From Leifsonia sp. EB41 (GTDB lineage Bacteria; Actinomycetota; Actinomycetes; Actinomycetales; Microbacteriaceae): 64,000 bases of DNA. Below the pieces are notes generated by a model. That model did not search any database. It saw nothing but the letters and a program-made list of their open reading frames with translations, and was not told the origin of the DNA. The translations under genes were made by a program, and so were the position numbers. Where the stretch lies: NCBI RefSeq assembly GCF_041262565.1, contig NZ_JBGCCJ010000001.1, forward strand, positions 310,001 through 374,000. The letters run 5' to 3'. Below are positions 48,881-58,131 of the stretch, piece by piece. Each line of letters opens with the position of its first letter. Positions within the stretch are counted from its first letter, which is position 1.

Positions 48881-49141
48881 ATGTCACTCGCAACGCTCAA
48901 TGAAGCCCTCCGCACCGCAAAGGATGAGCTGGACGAGCCGGGAATCGCCGTAACCGATTTTCGGCCACTTGATGAAGCTTTGGTCAGCGACCTCTGGACC
49001 AACGACACGGAGGGGGCGGTCACCTCGATCCTTTTCGATTTCAACCCCTCGTTCGACACGATCAACTGCTCACGAACGTCGACCTGCGGCTGCGCCTCTG
49101 CTGAGGAGAGCTATTCGCTTCCCGTGGACTTCAAGCTCTGA
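48881..49141 (+). CDS. lanthipeptide precursor peptide (LanA-like)
   Basis: An 86-aa peptide with an AAGGGA ribosome binding site. The first about 55 residues are an acidic leader (MSLATLNEALRTAKDELDEP...). The tail has Cys at 63, 69 and 71 (NCSRTSTCGCAS) with T60, S64, T66, S67, T68, S73, S77 and S79 as dehydration candidates. That arrangement, directly upstream of a lanM gene, is what a class II precursor should look like. There is no Gly-Gly site, so the leader-cleavage point is not evident; the product is inferred, not known. Confidence 0.75.
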   Translation: MSLATLNEALRTAKDELDEPGIAVTDFRPLDEALVSDLWTNDTEGAVTSILFDFNPSFDTINCSRTSTCGCASAEESYSLPVDFKL

Positions 49142-49153
49142 TCGAAGCTCTCA

Positions 49154-51859
49154 ATGAAGCTCGACCCCCATCATTACCTCGACACACTCGGGGAAGCGGG
49201 CCAACGAAGCTGGCCCGCAATCCCGTTCTGGGGTTCTGTCGAGGCACTTGATGGAGCCTTGGCTGGTCTCGCTATTGGCGGCGCCGCGCGTGCCGTCCGC
49301 AACGCCTTCCTTGTTCACTTCGTGGAATCGGCAGCCGAAATCGCTCGGTCAGCGGTCACGACTGCCGTCATTGAAGAAGGAGGCGACTGGAGCGAGCCAG
49401 CCAAGGCGTGGGAATGCGTCAGCGATCGCGCCTTCGGGGCTCGGATCTTGTCGGAGCAGCCCGTTCTCGCGGCACGAATATCTCGTCTTGCGGAGGTCTT
49501 TGCGACCTCGGCGCTGCAACTAGTCGAGCGCCTCGACGATCCCGTCGTCGAGAAGGTCGGAACTGTCAGCCACGTTCGCATCCTGGGGGACATGCATCTG
49601 AGAGGGGCCGTCGCGCTCCTCTACTTTGAAGGAAAGCCTCGGCTGGTCTATAAGCCGCGGTCTCTCGCCACGGATGTTCTCTTCGAGGCTATTCTGAGCG
49701 CCCTGCGGAGTCGAGGGGTAGACGCGTCCATTCCGCGACATCCGAGGTCCGTGGACCGGGTCGGCTACGGATTCCAGGAATACGTCGAGTACTCATCTCC
49801 CGAAACCGAGAGTGAGTTCCGTCGCTTCTACGAACGATTCGGCTCCCTGATTGCGCTGTCGTACATTCTCAGGTTCTCCGATCTCCACAACGAGAATCTT
49901 TTGAGTACGCAAGCGGGGCCAGTCATTCTGGATGCGGAGTGCTTGCTGAGCTATCCCCCGCTGATTCACGATGGTTGGACACCCAAAGCGCGATCTCTGG
50001 TCGCGCCCCCGGAGTCGGTTCTCGACTCCTGGCTGCTGCCGAACTGGCGAATCTATTTCCAGTCACTCGGGCCAATGGACATGACCGCTTTGGGCGCATA
50101 CGCGCATCCCGATCGGATCGTGCCAATCAGAAAGGTGACAATCGGCGAAGATGGGCGGCCCACTCATACGTATGCTCCCGATGAGTCACGCGCGAGTTTC
50201 CAGCATCAGCCGACCACGGCAGACCCCACAGCATTCCCCGCAGGCCCGTACACCCAAGAGATAGCCAACGGCTTCATGAGCACCTACGCTGCGTTCCTGG
50301 AGCCGGACTTCAAGGACCTCGTGCTGCGTCTCGTGGAGAAACACACACAACAGGCAAGTACCCGGTTAGTCCTCGACGCCACGATGGCCTATTCAGCGCG
50401 GCTGCAACTCTCTAGACCCGTTGCCGAATCCTCCGTGTCACATCCCCTCGGTTCTTTGCGGACATGGATCGACGCCGGCGAACGTAAGGCGATCGACCAC
50501 GGCGTCGTGCCTCTGTTCGAAAGAAGCATCGTAGGAGGTGAGCTTCTCGCTGCCGATGCCGCGCCGATGCAGACAATTGACACGCCATTCGGCAGGCTGG
50601 CCCAACACCTGGAGCGACTGTCGCACAGCGACGCGAAGGCGCAGCTGGAATGTGTGAAGACGAGCCTCGCGCTCGGCGCGCACAACCCAGGTGATGGGGA
50701 CCCCGTGGCGATCTCGTTGCCGATCCTGTCTGGAATTCACGAATCGATCGACTCTTTGGTGCTTCGCACTTCCCAAGCGATAAAGGGGTCGCCTGACTCT
50801 CCGTGGATGACCAGCGCGGATGAGATCAAGGAGGGCTACTGGAGCCTCGGTAGCGCACCCCCGGGGCTTTACCGTGGACTCGCAGGGACCGCGTTGGCCC
50901 TTGGCCTTGCGGGACTGAGCCACTCGCGCGCCCGGCACTCGTTTGCCCTCATTCGCGACCACCTCCAGGTCGCTGTTGAGGACTATGTCGGCTTGAGCAG
51001 GGAGGACCAGCCTCATCTCGCCGACACCTTTCTCGGCGCGGGACATGTGGGGCCGCTCGTATCCATCGCTTCGATCGCGGCGTTGGAGGGCGATCGGAAG
51101 ACGATGAGCTGGGTTTCAGCCATCGGCCGCCGACTCCCAGCCCTCGCCCCGAGCGTGGAACTCGACTTTGTCGGCGGTGCGAGCGGCTTGACGGTGGCCT
51201 TCCGACGACTGCATGAGCTCTCCGGTGAACGCAACTTTGAACGAATGGAACGCCAAGCAAGAGAGCGCCTCATAGCCGAATTGCCCAGAGCCGTCTCTTC
51301 GCAGCGGGCAGCCGTCGGATTGGCTCACGGCCTTTCCGGCGTCGCAACCGCGTTGATGGGTACACACTTGCGCTCGCCTGCAACTCCGGCCCACGAGACG
51401 GCTTTACATTGTCTTGACCTCGAGGACGACCTCATTCGAAGGGGGCTCGCAGACAAGCGTGGCTCGTCCTGGTCGTGGTGCTGGGGAACCACCGGGCAGC
51501 TGATGACAAGACTGATCGGCAAACACGAATCTGGTCGCTACCCGGAATTGCGCAGATCAGTGACCGCGGTCTCGACGTCATATCAGAACATCTGCCATGG
51601 AGCGATTGGTCCGGTTCTTCTGATGCTCACGCCGGCGTATCGTCAGGCGTTTGGCGCGGCTGATGGCCGCGCTGCATCGAGGAAACTGACTCGTCGCCTG
51701 CTTGAAAACCCCAGTCCTCGAGTCGGAGCGCCAGCCTTCGCGCCGGACTACGGCCTTTTCACGGGTCTGAGTGGCGTCCTCGCCTACTTCGCTTCGATCC
51801 GCGATGAAGCAAGCTTCTCTCTCCTCGACTTGAATTACGCGCCAGGCGAGAATGGTTGA
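49154..51859 (+). CDS. class II lanthipeptide synthetase (LanM)
   Basis: A 901-aa bifunctional enzyme. N-terminal dehydratase (DUF4135, about 1-560): K167 in RLVYKPRSLATDVLF, D243-L-H-N-E-N in SDLHNENLLST, and D260-A-E in VILDAECLLSYPP. C-terminal LanC cyclase (about 575-900): LYRGLAGTALALGLAGL, AVGLAHGLSGVATALMG, with zinc ligands C776 (WCWG) and C814-H815 (CHGAIG). Both active sites look intact. It would dehydrate Ser/Thr of the precursor and close (methyl)lanthionine rings. 12 nt after the precursor gene; no lanT follows. Confidence 0.93.
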   Translation: MKLDPHHYLDTLGEAGQRSWPAIPFWGSVEALDGALAGLAIGGAARAVRNAFLVHFVESAAEIARSAVTTAVIEEGGDWSEPAKAWECVSDRAFGARILSEQPVLAARISRLAEVFATSALQLVERLDDPVVEKVGTVSHVRILGDMHLRGAVALLYFEGKPRLVYKPRSLATDVLFEAILSALRSRGVDASIPRHPRSVDRVGYGFQEYVEYSSPETESEFRRFYERFGSLIALSYILRFSDLHNENLLSTQAGPVILDAECLLSYPPLIHDGWTPKARSLVAPPESVLDSWLLPNWRIYFQSLGPMDMTALGAYAHPDRIVPIRKVTIGEDGRPTHTYAPDESRASFQHQPTTADPTAFPAGPYTQEIANGFMSTYAAFLEPDFKDLVLRLVEKHTQQASTRLVLDATMAYSARLQLSRPVAESSVSHPLGSLRTWIDAGERKAIDHGVVPLFERSIVGGELLAADAAPMQTIDTPFGRLAQHLERLSHSDAKAQLECVKTSLALGAHNPGDGDPVAISLPILSGIHESIDSLVLRTSQAIKGSPDSPWMTSADEIKEGYWSLGSAPPGLYRGLAGTALALGLAGLSHSRARHSFALIRDHLQVAVEDYVGLSREDQPHLADTFLGAGHVGPLVSIASIAALEGDRKTMSWVSAIGRRLPALAPSVELDFVGGASGLTVAFRRLHELSGERNFERMERQARERLIAELPRAVSSQRAAVGLAHGLSGVATALMGTHLRSPATPAHETALHCLDLEDDLIRRGLADKRGSSWSWCWGTTGQLMTRLIGKHESGRYPELRRSVTAVSTSYQNICHGAIGPVLLMLTPAYRQAFGAADGRAASRKLTRRLLENPSPRVGAPAFAPDYGLFTGLSGVLAYFASIRDEASFSLLDLNYAPGENG

Positions 51860-52382
51860 GGCCGTATCGCTCGTGACCCTCGCGATCCTTTGGGCAATTG
51901 TGGGGTCCAAGATACTCGCTATCGGCGTGCGGCTCTGTCGACCCGTTGCTGCACCGCGGTGGCTCCGCCCGATTGAAGCGGTGGTGCCGACGTGGCAACT
52001 TTTCGGACAGGCCGGTGGGACATATGACCTCTACGCCATCGTTGGCGATCGCATCCAAGGCGAGACCGAACACTTTCATGAAGCGAGTGCGGCGATGCGC
52101 GGGTGGTATTCCCCGATCATCAATCCGAATTCGCGATACCGCGCTCTCCTCCGCGAAGCGTTGCGGACCGCGGCACACGACCACGTCAGCGGGCGCAGTC
52201 AAGCGCACAATGAAGTCGCCGCCTCATTCTTGAAGCGGGCAGGACAGTGGGAAGTGCGCGCCGCACATCCTCGCGACTTTCACGAGCGCAGATTCTCTGT
52301 ATACATAGTCCTGGATCAAGGGCATTTCGGCACCACCGCCCCTGAAGCACACGCTGCTCTCGGGCCGTACGACGCGGCCTGA
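51852..52382 (+). CDS. one-TM protein of the lanthipeptide cassette, possibly SdpA-like
   Basis: A 176-aa product whose start overlaps the lanM stop by 8 nt. One N-terminal TM (VEAVSLVTLAILWAIVGSKI), then VVPTWQLFGQAGGTYDLYAI, WYSPIINPNSRYRALLREAL and a soluble tail. The PTWQLFG...DLY segment followed by a Pro/Asn/Arg-rich part recalls SdpA-type partners of HTTM proteins, but similarity is slight. Function unknown; coupling suggests it acts on or with the peptide. Confidence 0.55.
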   Translation: MVEAVSLVTLAILWAIVGSKILAIGVRLCRPVAAPRWLRPIEAVVPTWQLFGQAGGTYDLYAIVGDRIQGETEHFHEASAAMRGWYSPIINPNSRYRALLREALRTAAHDHVSGRSQAHNEVAASFLKRAGQWEVRAAHPRDFHERRFSVYIVLDQGHFGTTAPEAHAALGPYDAA

Positions 52383-52383
52383 C

Positions 52384-53109
52384 GTGATCCCCCTTTCGCT
52401 CTGCCTCCTTGGCCTGGGTTCTGCGCTCTCCGGAGTCGAGGATCTCGTAACAGTGCGGCGTTCTCGAATCGTTCTGAACCTTGGAGCGTCGCGCTCCATC
52501 GCCATACTCGTTGTCTCCAGTGCTCTGGCGATCTCGGCTGGGCTCCTCGTCGTCGCGGCTCTGACTTCATCCAATGCGACGCTCAGCACTGTCCCTTTCC
52601 TGGCGACCACCTTCCTTGCCCTCGCCATACGAGCTGCAGTCATCCGATCACAGGACGGGTCCGATCGAATGCTTCTCCTCGCCGTCGGCGGCATGCTCTC
52701 CTGGGTGACTTTGAATTTTCAACCCGGTCCAGGTGCGTCACTGACTCGCCTTGCCATCCTCGCTCTACTCGGAGTGGCCTATTTTGAGGCCGGATTGGTT
52801 AAGGTCAAAAACCCCACCTGGCGAAATGGGCGGCAGCTCGCGTCGATCATGAACCTCAAGGAGGTTGGCAACAAAAGAGTCGCGCGTCTTTTGATACCAC
52901 GCCCTCGCCTTTCATTCACGTTGAGCTGGATGGTGATAGGCCTCGAGCTATTGGCAGGCGCGCTCTTGGCGATCGGTGGTCTCCCCGCGCTGTTCGCAGC
53001 GGGTGCCCTCACAATGATGCATTTCACAATTGCTGTCGTCATGGGTCTAGGGCGGTTCTTCTATCCGTTTGTTGGCCTGTTGGTGATGCTCATCGCCACT
53101 CAGGGCTAA
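52384..53109 (+). CDS. polytopic membrane protein, HTTM/SdpB-like
   Basis: A 241-aa product with a GTG start one base after the previous stop. About six TM segments (for example ARSIAILVVSSALAISAGLL-like residues near 40-60, and LAILALLGVAYFEAGLVKVK near 115-135). GVAYFEAGLVKVKNPTWRNG resembles the YFxAGLxKLxxxxW motif of HTTM/SdpB and DoxX/MauE-type proteins. In SdpABC these genes mature a peptide toxin; that role here is inference. Confidence 0.6.
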   Translation: MIPLSLCLLGLGSALSGVEDLVTVRRSRIVLNLGASRSIAILVVSSALAISAGLLVVAALTSSNATLSTVPFLATTFLALAIRAAVIRSQDGSDRMLLLAVGGMLSWVTLNFQPGPGASLTRLAILALLGVAYFEAGLVKVKNPTWRNGRQLASIMNLKEVGNKRVARLLIPRPRLSFTLSWMVIGLELLAGALLAIGGLPALFAAGALTMMHFTIAVVMGLGRFFYPFVGLLVMLIATQG

Positions 53110-53141
53110 TCGCACTTTTCACAACACGAGGAGGAAGACTC

Positions 53142-53693
53142 ATGGACTTGTCACATGTCGATGGCTATTCGCTTAGCCCGTTCGGACCCCAGGAGTATGC
53201 GGAGTTCAACCAACGTTTACGTGACCCTGAAACATGGAGGCCGTACAACTGGTTCGGCTTTGACTACCTCGGGAATCCGGGAGTAAACCTCCAGGCAGGA
53301 ATGTTCGGTGAAGGCGGGGTTCTCGCAATCTCGAACCAGCGCTCCGCCATCGTCGGGCAGGTCCAATGGATTCCTGGATTCTGGTACGGCGGCGCGAACC
53401 GGCACCGCGCTTGGAATATTGGCATTGTGGTGCTTCCCGAATATCGAAATACGCGCGCGGCGAGAGCTGGCACACAGCTCCTCATCAACTATCTCTTCGA
53501 GCACACAACGGCCCACCGCATCGAGCTGACAACGGCTCCCGAAGCTGTCGCGATCGAGTCTGGCATCAGATCCCTAGGGCTAACCCGCGAAGGAACTATG
53601 CGCAAGGCACAGTGGCGCGAGGGCGCATGGCGCGACGTGGCGATGCTTGCGATACTGCGAGAGGATTGGCAGCTGCGAACGCGCACCGGCTAG
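53142..53693 (+). CDS. GNAT-family acetyltransferase of the lanthipeptide cassette
   Basis: A 183-aa product with an AGGAGG at 53127-53136 region before the ATG. WNIGIVVLPEYRNTRAARAG is the acetyl-CoA-binding motif A; the C-terminus (ESGIRSLGLTREGTMRKAQW) is RimJ/RimL-like. It could acetylate the lanthipeptide N-terminus, or protect the host; neither is shown. Last gene of the cassette, converging on dxr. Confidence 0.75.
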   Translation: MDLSHVDGYSLSPFGPQEYAEFNQRLRDPETWRPYNWFGFDYLGNPGVNLQAGMFGEGGVLAISNQRSAIVGQVQWIPGFWYGGANRHRAWNIGIVVLPEYRNTRAARAGTQLLINYLFEHTTAHRIELTTAPEAVAIESGIRSLGLTREGTMRKAQWREGAWRDVAMLAILREDWQLRTRTG

Positions 53694-53722
53694 TAGGCCG
53701 GTTCGTCGTCCAGGATCGTGGC

Positions 53723-54808
53723 TCAGCCGGCGAGGTGGGCGTCGGCGGTCGCCCGCGCCCAGCGCTCGGCCTCGGCGAGCGACTCCAGGGTGAGCTCGCC
53801 GGCCGGCTCGTGCTCGTCCACGACCCGCTCCACCGTGTCCACGATGTCCAGGTAGCCGATCGCGCCCGCGTGGAACGCCGCCACCGCCTGCTCGTTGGCC
53901 GCGTTGAACACCGCGGGGTAGGTCCCGCCCGCGGCGCCGACGCGCTTGGCGAGCGCCACGGCAGGGAACGCCTCGCCGTCCAGCGGCTCGAACGTCCAGG
54001 TGTGCGCCTGCGTCCAGTCCAGCGGCGCGCCGACCCCCGGCACCCGGTCGGGCCAGCCCAGGCCGAGCGAGATCGGGAGGCGCATGTCGGGCGGCGACGC
54101 CTGGGCGATGGTCGAGCCGTCCACGAACTCCACCATCGAGTGGATGACGGACTGCGGGTGCACCGTGACGTCGATCCGCTCATACGGGACGTCGAAGAGC
54201 AGGTGCGCCTCGATGACCTCCAGGCCCTTGTTGACGAGCGTCGCCGAGTTGGTCGTGACGACGAGTCCCATGTCCCAGGTCGGGTGCGCGAGCGCCTCGG
54301 CGGGCGTGACGTCGCGCAGGGAGTCGCGGGATCGGCCGCGGAAGGGGCCTCCGGAGGCCGTCAGCACCAGCCGCCTGACTTCGCCGGCCGTTCCGGAGCG
54401 CAGCGCCTGCGCGAGCGCCGAGTGCTCGGAGTCGACCGGCACGAGCTGGCCGGGCGCCGCCGCCTGCTTGACCAGCGCGCCGCCGACGATCAGCGACTCC
54501 TTGTTGGCGAGCGCCAGCATGGCCCCGGTCTCCAGGGCGGCGAGCGTCGGCCCGAGCCCGACCGACCCGGTGATGCCGTTGAGCACCACGTCGGCCTGCA
54601 CGGAGTGCAGGAGCCGCACCGCGTCGTCCGCGCCGAGCGCCGTGTCGTGCACACCGAACCGCTCCGCCTGCTCGGCGAGGAGGTCCGCGTTGCGCCCGGC
54701 GGTCAGCCCGACCACGTCGAACCGGTCGGGGTTCGCCGCGATGACGTCGAGCGCCTGCGTGCCGATCGAGCCGGTGGACCCGAGGATGACGACGCGGCGC
54801 GCGGGCAT
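53723..54808 (-). CDS. dxr: 1-deoxy-D-xylulose 5-phosphate reductoisomerase
   Basis: A 361-aa MEP-pathway enzyme. [20 protein letters not shown] (NADPH site), [27 protein letters not shown] and [19 protein letters not shown] are present. Start at ATG 54808 shares one base with the stop of the FKBP gene (TGATG). Confidence 0.97.
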   Translation of the reverse strand: MPARRVVILGSTGSIGTQALDVIAANPDRFDVVGLTAGRNADLLAEQAERFGVHDTALGADDAVRLLHSVQADVVLNGITGSVGLGPTLAALETGAMLALANKESLIVGGALVKQAAAPGQLVPVDSEHSALAQALRSGTAGEVRRLVLTASGGPFRGRSRDSLRDVTPAEALAHPTWDMGLVVTTNSATLVNKGLEVIEAHLLFDVPYERIDVTVHPQSVIHSMVEFVDGSTIAQASPPDMRLPISLGLGWPDRVPGVGAPLDWTQAHTWTFEPLDGEAFPAVALAKRVGAAGGTYPAVFNAANEQAVAAFHAGAIGYLDIVDTVERVVDEHEPAGELTLESLAEAERWARATADAHLAG

Positions 54809-55782
54809 CAGCGGCTCGTCTTCAGGATGTCGACCACGAACACCATTGTGTCGGTCGCCTTGATCGCTCCGGAACCCTGCGCGCCATAACCGTCGGCCGG
54901 CGGAACGATCGCGATCACCTGCGAGCCGACCTTCTGGCCCTCCAGAGCCTTCTGGAAGCCCTTGACGACGCCGGTGGTCTGGAAGGTCGCCACCTGGTTG
55001 CGGCTCCAGCTCGAGTCGAACATCTGCCCGTTCCTCCAGAGCACGCCCTTGTACTGGACGGTCACGGTGTCGCCGGACTGCACGGTCTCGCCGTCGCCCT
55101 GCTTGAGCACCGCGACCTTGGTCTCGGTCGGCGGGTCGGCCTTCGGGATGGTGATGCTCGGCTCGCCGGTCTTGGCGTCGTCCTTCACCGTCGGGAAGCC
55201 CGGGGTCGGCGCGACGGCCTTGCCGTTCGCCTTGGTCGGGGCGATGTCGGCGATGTCGGCGACGAACACCACGGTGTCCTTCGCGGTCAGCTTGAGCTGC
55301 GAGATGTCGGCGTTGCCGAAGGCCGTCTTGGCCGGGGCGGTGAGCACGACGCGCGAGCCGACCGGGAGGCACTCGACCGCGCGGACCAGCCCGGGCACGA
55401 AGGCCTTGTCGTCGACGGTGATGGACTGCGTGGCCTGGCCGTCGAAACCGGCCGGGGTGGTGAGGCTCTTGCCGGTGGTGCCGTTGTAGGCGGCGAGGGC
55501 GATGTCGACGCTGGAGCCGGCCTTGGCCTCCGCGCCCTTGCCCTTGATGACGACCGTGCGCTCCATGTCGCTGGTCTTCAGCGGCGCGGGGACCGTCACG
55601 TCGGGGGTCTTCAGGAAGCCCCCTGACACCTTGATCGAGTCGGAGGAGGACCCCGACTTCACGTTCTGACAGGTTGCGGCCGCAGCGGTGCTGGTCGCCG
55701 TCGGACTGGGCGACGAGGAGCTGCAGGCGGCGAGGCCGGCGACGACGATGGCGGCTGTGAGGACGGAAAGGGATCTGCGCAC
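54808..55782 (-). CDS. lipoprotein with two FKBP-type domains
   Basis: A 324-aa product from GTG 55782 ([20 protein letters not shown], lipobox LAAC); ATG 55806 is also possible. The first FKBP-like part (about 45-180; [20 protein letters not shown]) and the second (about 220-324; [38 protein letters not shown]) both have the FKBP fold; the second is the better conserved. Peptidyl-prolyl isomerase outside the membrane. It precedes dxr in one transcript. Confidence 0.88.
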   Translation of the reverse strand: MRRSLSVLTAAIVVAGLAACSSSSPSPTATSTAAAATCQNVKSGSSSDSIKVSGGFLKTPDVTVPAPLKTSDMERTVVIKGKGAEAKAGSSVDIALAAYNGTTGKSLTTPAGFDGQATQSITVDDKAFVPGLVRAVECLPVGSRVVLTAPAKTAFGNADISQLKLTAKDTVVFVADIADIAPTKANGKAVAPTPGFPTVKDDAKTGEPSITIPKADPPTETKVAVLKQGDGETVQSGDTVTVQYKGVLWRNGQMFDSSWSRNQVATFQTTGVVKGFQKALEGQKVGSQVIAIVPPADGYGAQGSGAIKATDTMVFVVDILKTSR

Positions 55783-55856
55783 GAGGAGCCAGTCTGCCCC
55801 ATCCACCTAGGTCCCCGCTGAACGGACGCCTGAACAACGCCCATACGATGGAGGTC

Positions 55857-57194
55857 ATGACCCGCGACTTCTCCGTCCCCCAGTCCCGCCACGTCGTCAC
55901 CGAGCTCCCGGGCCCGCGCTCCGTGGAGCTGCAGCAGCGCCGTATCGCGTCGGTCAGCCGGGGCGCCGGGACGCTTGCGAACATCTACATGGAGTCCGGT
56001 TCCGGAGCGATCCTGGTCGACGTCGACGGCAACCGCCTGATCGACCTGGGCTGCGGCATCGGCGTGACCACCATCGGCCACGCGCACCCCGCCGTCGCCG
56101 CGGCGGCCGCCGAGCAGGCCGCGAAGCTGACTCACACGCTCTTCACGGTCACGCCGTACGAGAACTACGTGCGCGTCGCCGAGAAGCTGGCCGAGATCAC
56201 CCCTGGCGACTTCGAGAAGCACAGCATCCTGGTCAACTCGGGCGCGGAGGCCGTCGAGAACGCGGTCAAGATCGCGCGCAAGTACACGGGCCGCCGGGCG
56301 ATCGCGACGCTCGACCACGCCTTCCACGGCCGCACCAACCTGACCATGGCGATGACGTACCGCCCCTGGCCGGAGCGCGCGGGCATGGGCCCGTTCCCGG
56401 GCGAGATCTACAGCCTCCCGATCAGCTACCCGTTCCGAGACCCGGAGGGGATGACGGGCGAGGAGGCCGCCGAGCGCACCATCGACTACATCGAGACCCA
56501 CATCGGCGCCACCGAGCTCGCGGCGCTGTTCGTGGAGCCGGTGCAGGGCGACGGCGGCGTCATCATCCCGGCGCCCGGCTACTTCACGCGGCTCTCGGAG
56601 TACTGCACCGAGAACGGCATCGTCTTCGTCGCCGACGAGATCCAGGCCGGCATCGGCCGCACCGGCACCTGGTACTCGATCGAGCACCACGGCGTCGTCC
56701 CCGACCTCATCACGTCCGCCAAGGGCATCGCCGGCGGCTTCCCGCTCGCGGCGGTGACCGGCCGCGCCGAGATCATGGACGCGGTCCAGCCCGGCGGCAT
56801 CGGCGGCACGTTCGGTGGCAACCCGGTCTCCACCGCCGCGGCTCTGGCGGTCTTCGAAGCGTTCGAGCAGGAGGACCTCCTCGGCGAGGCGAAGCGCGTC
56901 GAGAAGGCGCTGTGGGCGCGGATCGGCGACTGGGCCGATCGGTTCCCCGTCGTCGGCGAGGTCCGCGGCGTCGGCGCGATGTTCGGCATCGAGCTCGTCG
57001 TGCCCGGCACGAAGAAGCCCAACCCGGAGGCGCTGAAGGCCGTGCTCGCGCACGCGACCGCCAACGGCGTCATCCCGCTCGACGCCGGGAGCTGGGACAG
57101 CGTCCTGCGCCTCCTTCCGTCCGTCGTCATCAGCGAGGAGTTGATCGACGACGCCGCCACGGTGATCGAAGAGGCGCTCGGCCGGCTCGGCTGA
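55857..57194 (+). CDS. gabT: class III aminotransferase, 4-aminobutyrate aminotransferase-like
   Basis: A 445-aa PLP enzyme; an ATG at 55848 is an alternative start. [20 protein letters not shown] holds the PLP-Asp, and [20 protein letters not shown] the PLP-Lys K289. Converts GABA and 2-oxoglutarate to succinate semialdehyde and glutamate. A close paralogue is at 59666. Confidence 0.88.
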   Translation: MTRDFSVPQSRHVVTELPGPRSVELQQRRIASVSRGAGTLANIYMESGSGAILVDVDGNRLIDLGCGIGVTTIGHAHPAVAAAAAEQAAKLTHTLFTVTPYENYVRVAEKLAEITPGDFEKHSILVNSGAEAVENAVKIARKYTGRRAIATLDHAFHGRTNLTMAMTYRPWPERAGMGPFPGEIYSLPISYPFRDPEGMTGEEAAERTIDYIETHIGATELAALFVEPVQGDGGVIIPAPGYFTRLSEYCTENGIVFVADEIQAGIGRTGTWYSIEHHGVVPDLITSAKGIAGGFPLAAVTGRAEIMDAVQPGGIGGTFGGNPVSTAAALAVFEAFEQEDLLGEAKRVEKALWARIGDWADRFPVVGEVRGVGAMFGIELVVPGTKKPNPEALKAVLAHATANGVIPLDAGSWDSVLRLLPSVVISEELIDDAATVIEEALGRLG

Positions 57195-57214
57195 CCGCCC
57201 GGAGACGCCAGCCC

Positions 57215-58123
57215 ATGCGCCTGCCCCGTCGGTTCGCCGCCGCGGTCCTCGTGACCGCGGCGGTCCTCGCGGCCCTGCCCGCGGTCGATGGCGCGGCGGC
57301 GGGGGACGCCACGGCGGCCACCACGACGGGAGCGACCGCGACGCTCGTCGAGAAACCCCAGCCGGCGTTCGACCCGGGCGACATCATCAGCGACGACAGC
57401 TTCTACAACCCGTACGCGATGACGGACGGCCAGGTGCAGCACTTCCTGGACACCCGCACATGCACACCCAAGGACGCCTCCCCGTGTCTGGCGGACTTCC
57501 GCATGGACGTGCCGCGCACCCCGGCCTCCGCCGAACGCTGCGCCGCCATCCCTGCGCGGAAGGGCGAGCGGGCCAGCAGCATCATCGTGCGGATCGCGCA
57601 GGCGTGCACGATCAGCCCGCGCGTGCTCCTGGTGCTGTTGCAGAAGGAGCAGTCGCTGCTGACGACGCCCAGCGCGACCGGCTACCAGAAGGCCACCGGA
57701 TACGCGTGCCCGGACACCGCTGCCTGCGACACCCGCTACTTCGGCTTCTTCAACCAGCTCTACCGCGCGGCCTGGCAGTTCCGGGAGTACACAGCACACC
57801 CGGCCGACTGGCGCTACAAGGTCGGCGCCAACCGCATCCAGTACCACCCGGACGTCACGTGCGGGGCGAGCACGGTCCGGGTGGTCAACCAGGCGACGGC
57901 GAACCTCTACAACTACACGCCGTATCAGCCCGACACGAAGACGGTCGCGCAGCCGACCGGCCCTGGCGATAAATGCTCCGCGTTCGGCAACCTCAACTTC
58001 TCGCGGCTCTACAACACCTGGTTCGGCGATCCGCGCAGCGTGCGGTACCCCGGGCTCCAGCTCCCCTGCCTGATCTACGCGGGAGGCTGGGGCTGCGCGC
58101 CGCTCCGGCCGTTCGGCGAGTGA
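57215..58123 (+). CDS. secreted protein of unknown function
   Basis: A 302-aa product from MRLPRRFAAAVLVTAAVLAA, with a Sec signal ending near AGAAAGD. The mature part has NPYAMTDGQVQHFLDTRTC, then ISPRVLLVLLQKEQSLLTTP, GYACPDTAACDTRYFGFFNQ and LYRAAWQFREY. The Glu in LQKEQSL followed by a disulfide-rich domain recalls glycoside-hydrolase- or lysozyme-like secreted proteins; no catalytic role can be shown. 20 nt downstream of gabT. Confidence 0.7.
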   Translation: MRLPRRFAAAVLVTAAVLAALPAVDGAAAGDATAATTTGATATLVEKPQPAFDPGDIISDDSFYNPYAMTDGQVQHFLDTRTCTPKDASPCLADFRMDVPRTPASAERCAAIPARKGERASSIIVRIAQACTISPRVLLVLLQKEQSLLTTPSATGYQKATGYACPDTAACDTRYFGFFNQLYRAAWQFREYTAHPADWRYKVGANRIQYHPDVTCGASTVRVVNQATANLYNYTPYQPDTKTVAQPTGPGDKCSAFGNLNFSRLYNTWFGDPRSVRYPGLQLPCLIYAGGWGCAPLRPFGE

Positions 58124-58131
58124 CGAAACGC

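Noticed and set aside
54808-55984. A 753-codon frame joining dxr to sequence upstream
   Set aside because: The upstream part is Arg/His-rich shadow over the FKBP gene; Dxr starts at 54808 with a normal NADPH-site N-terminus.
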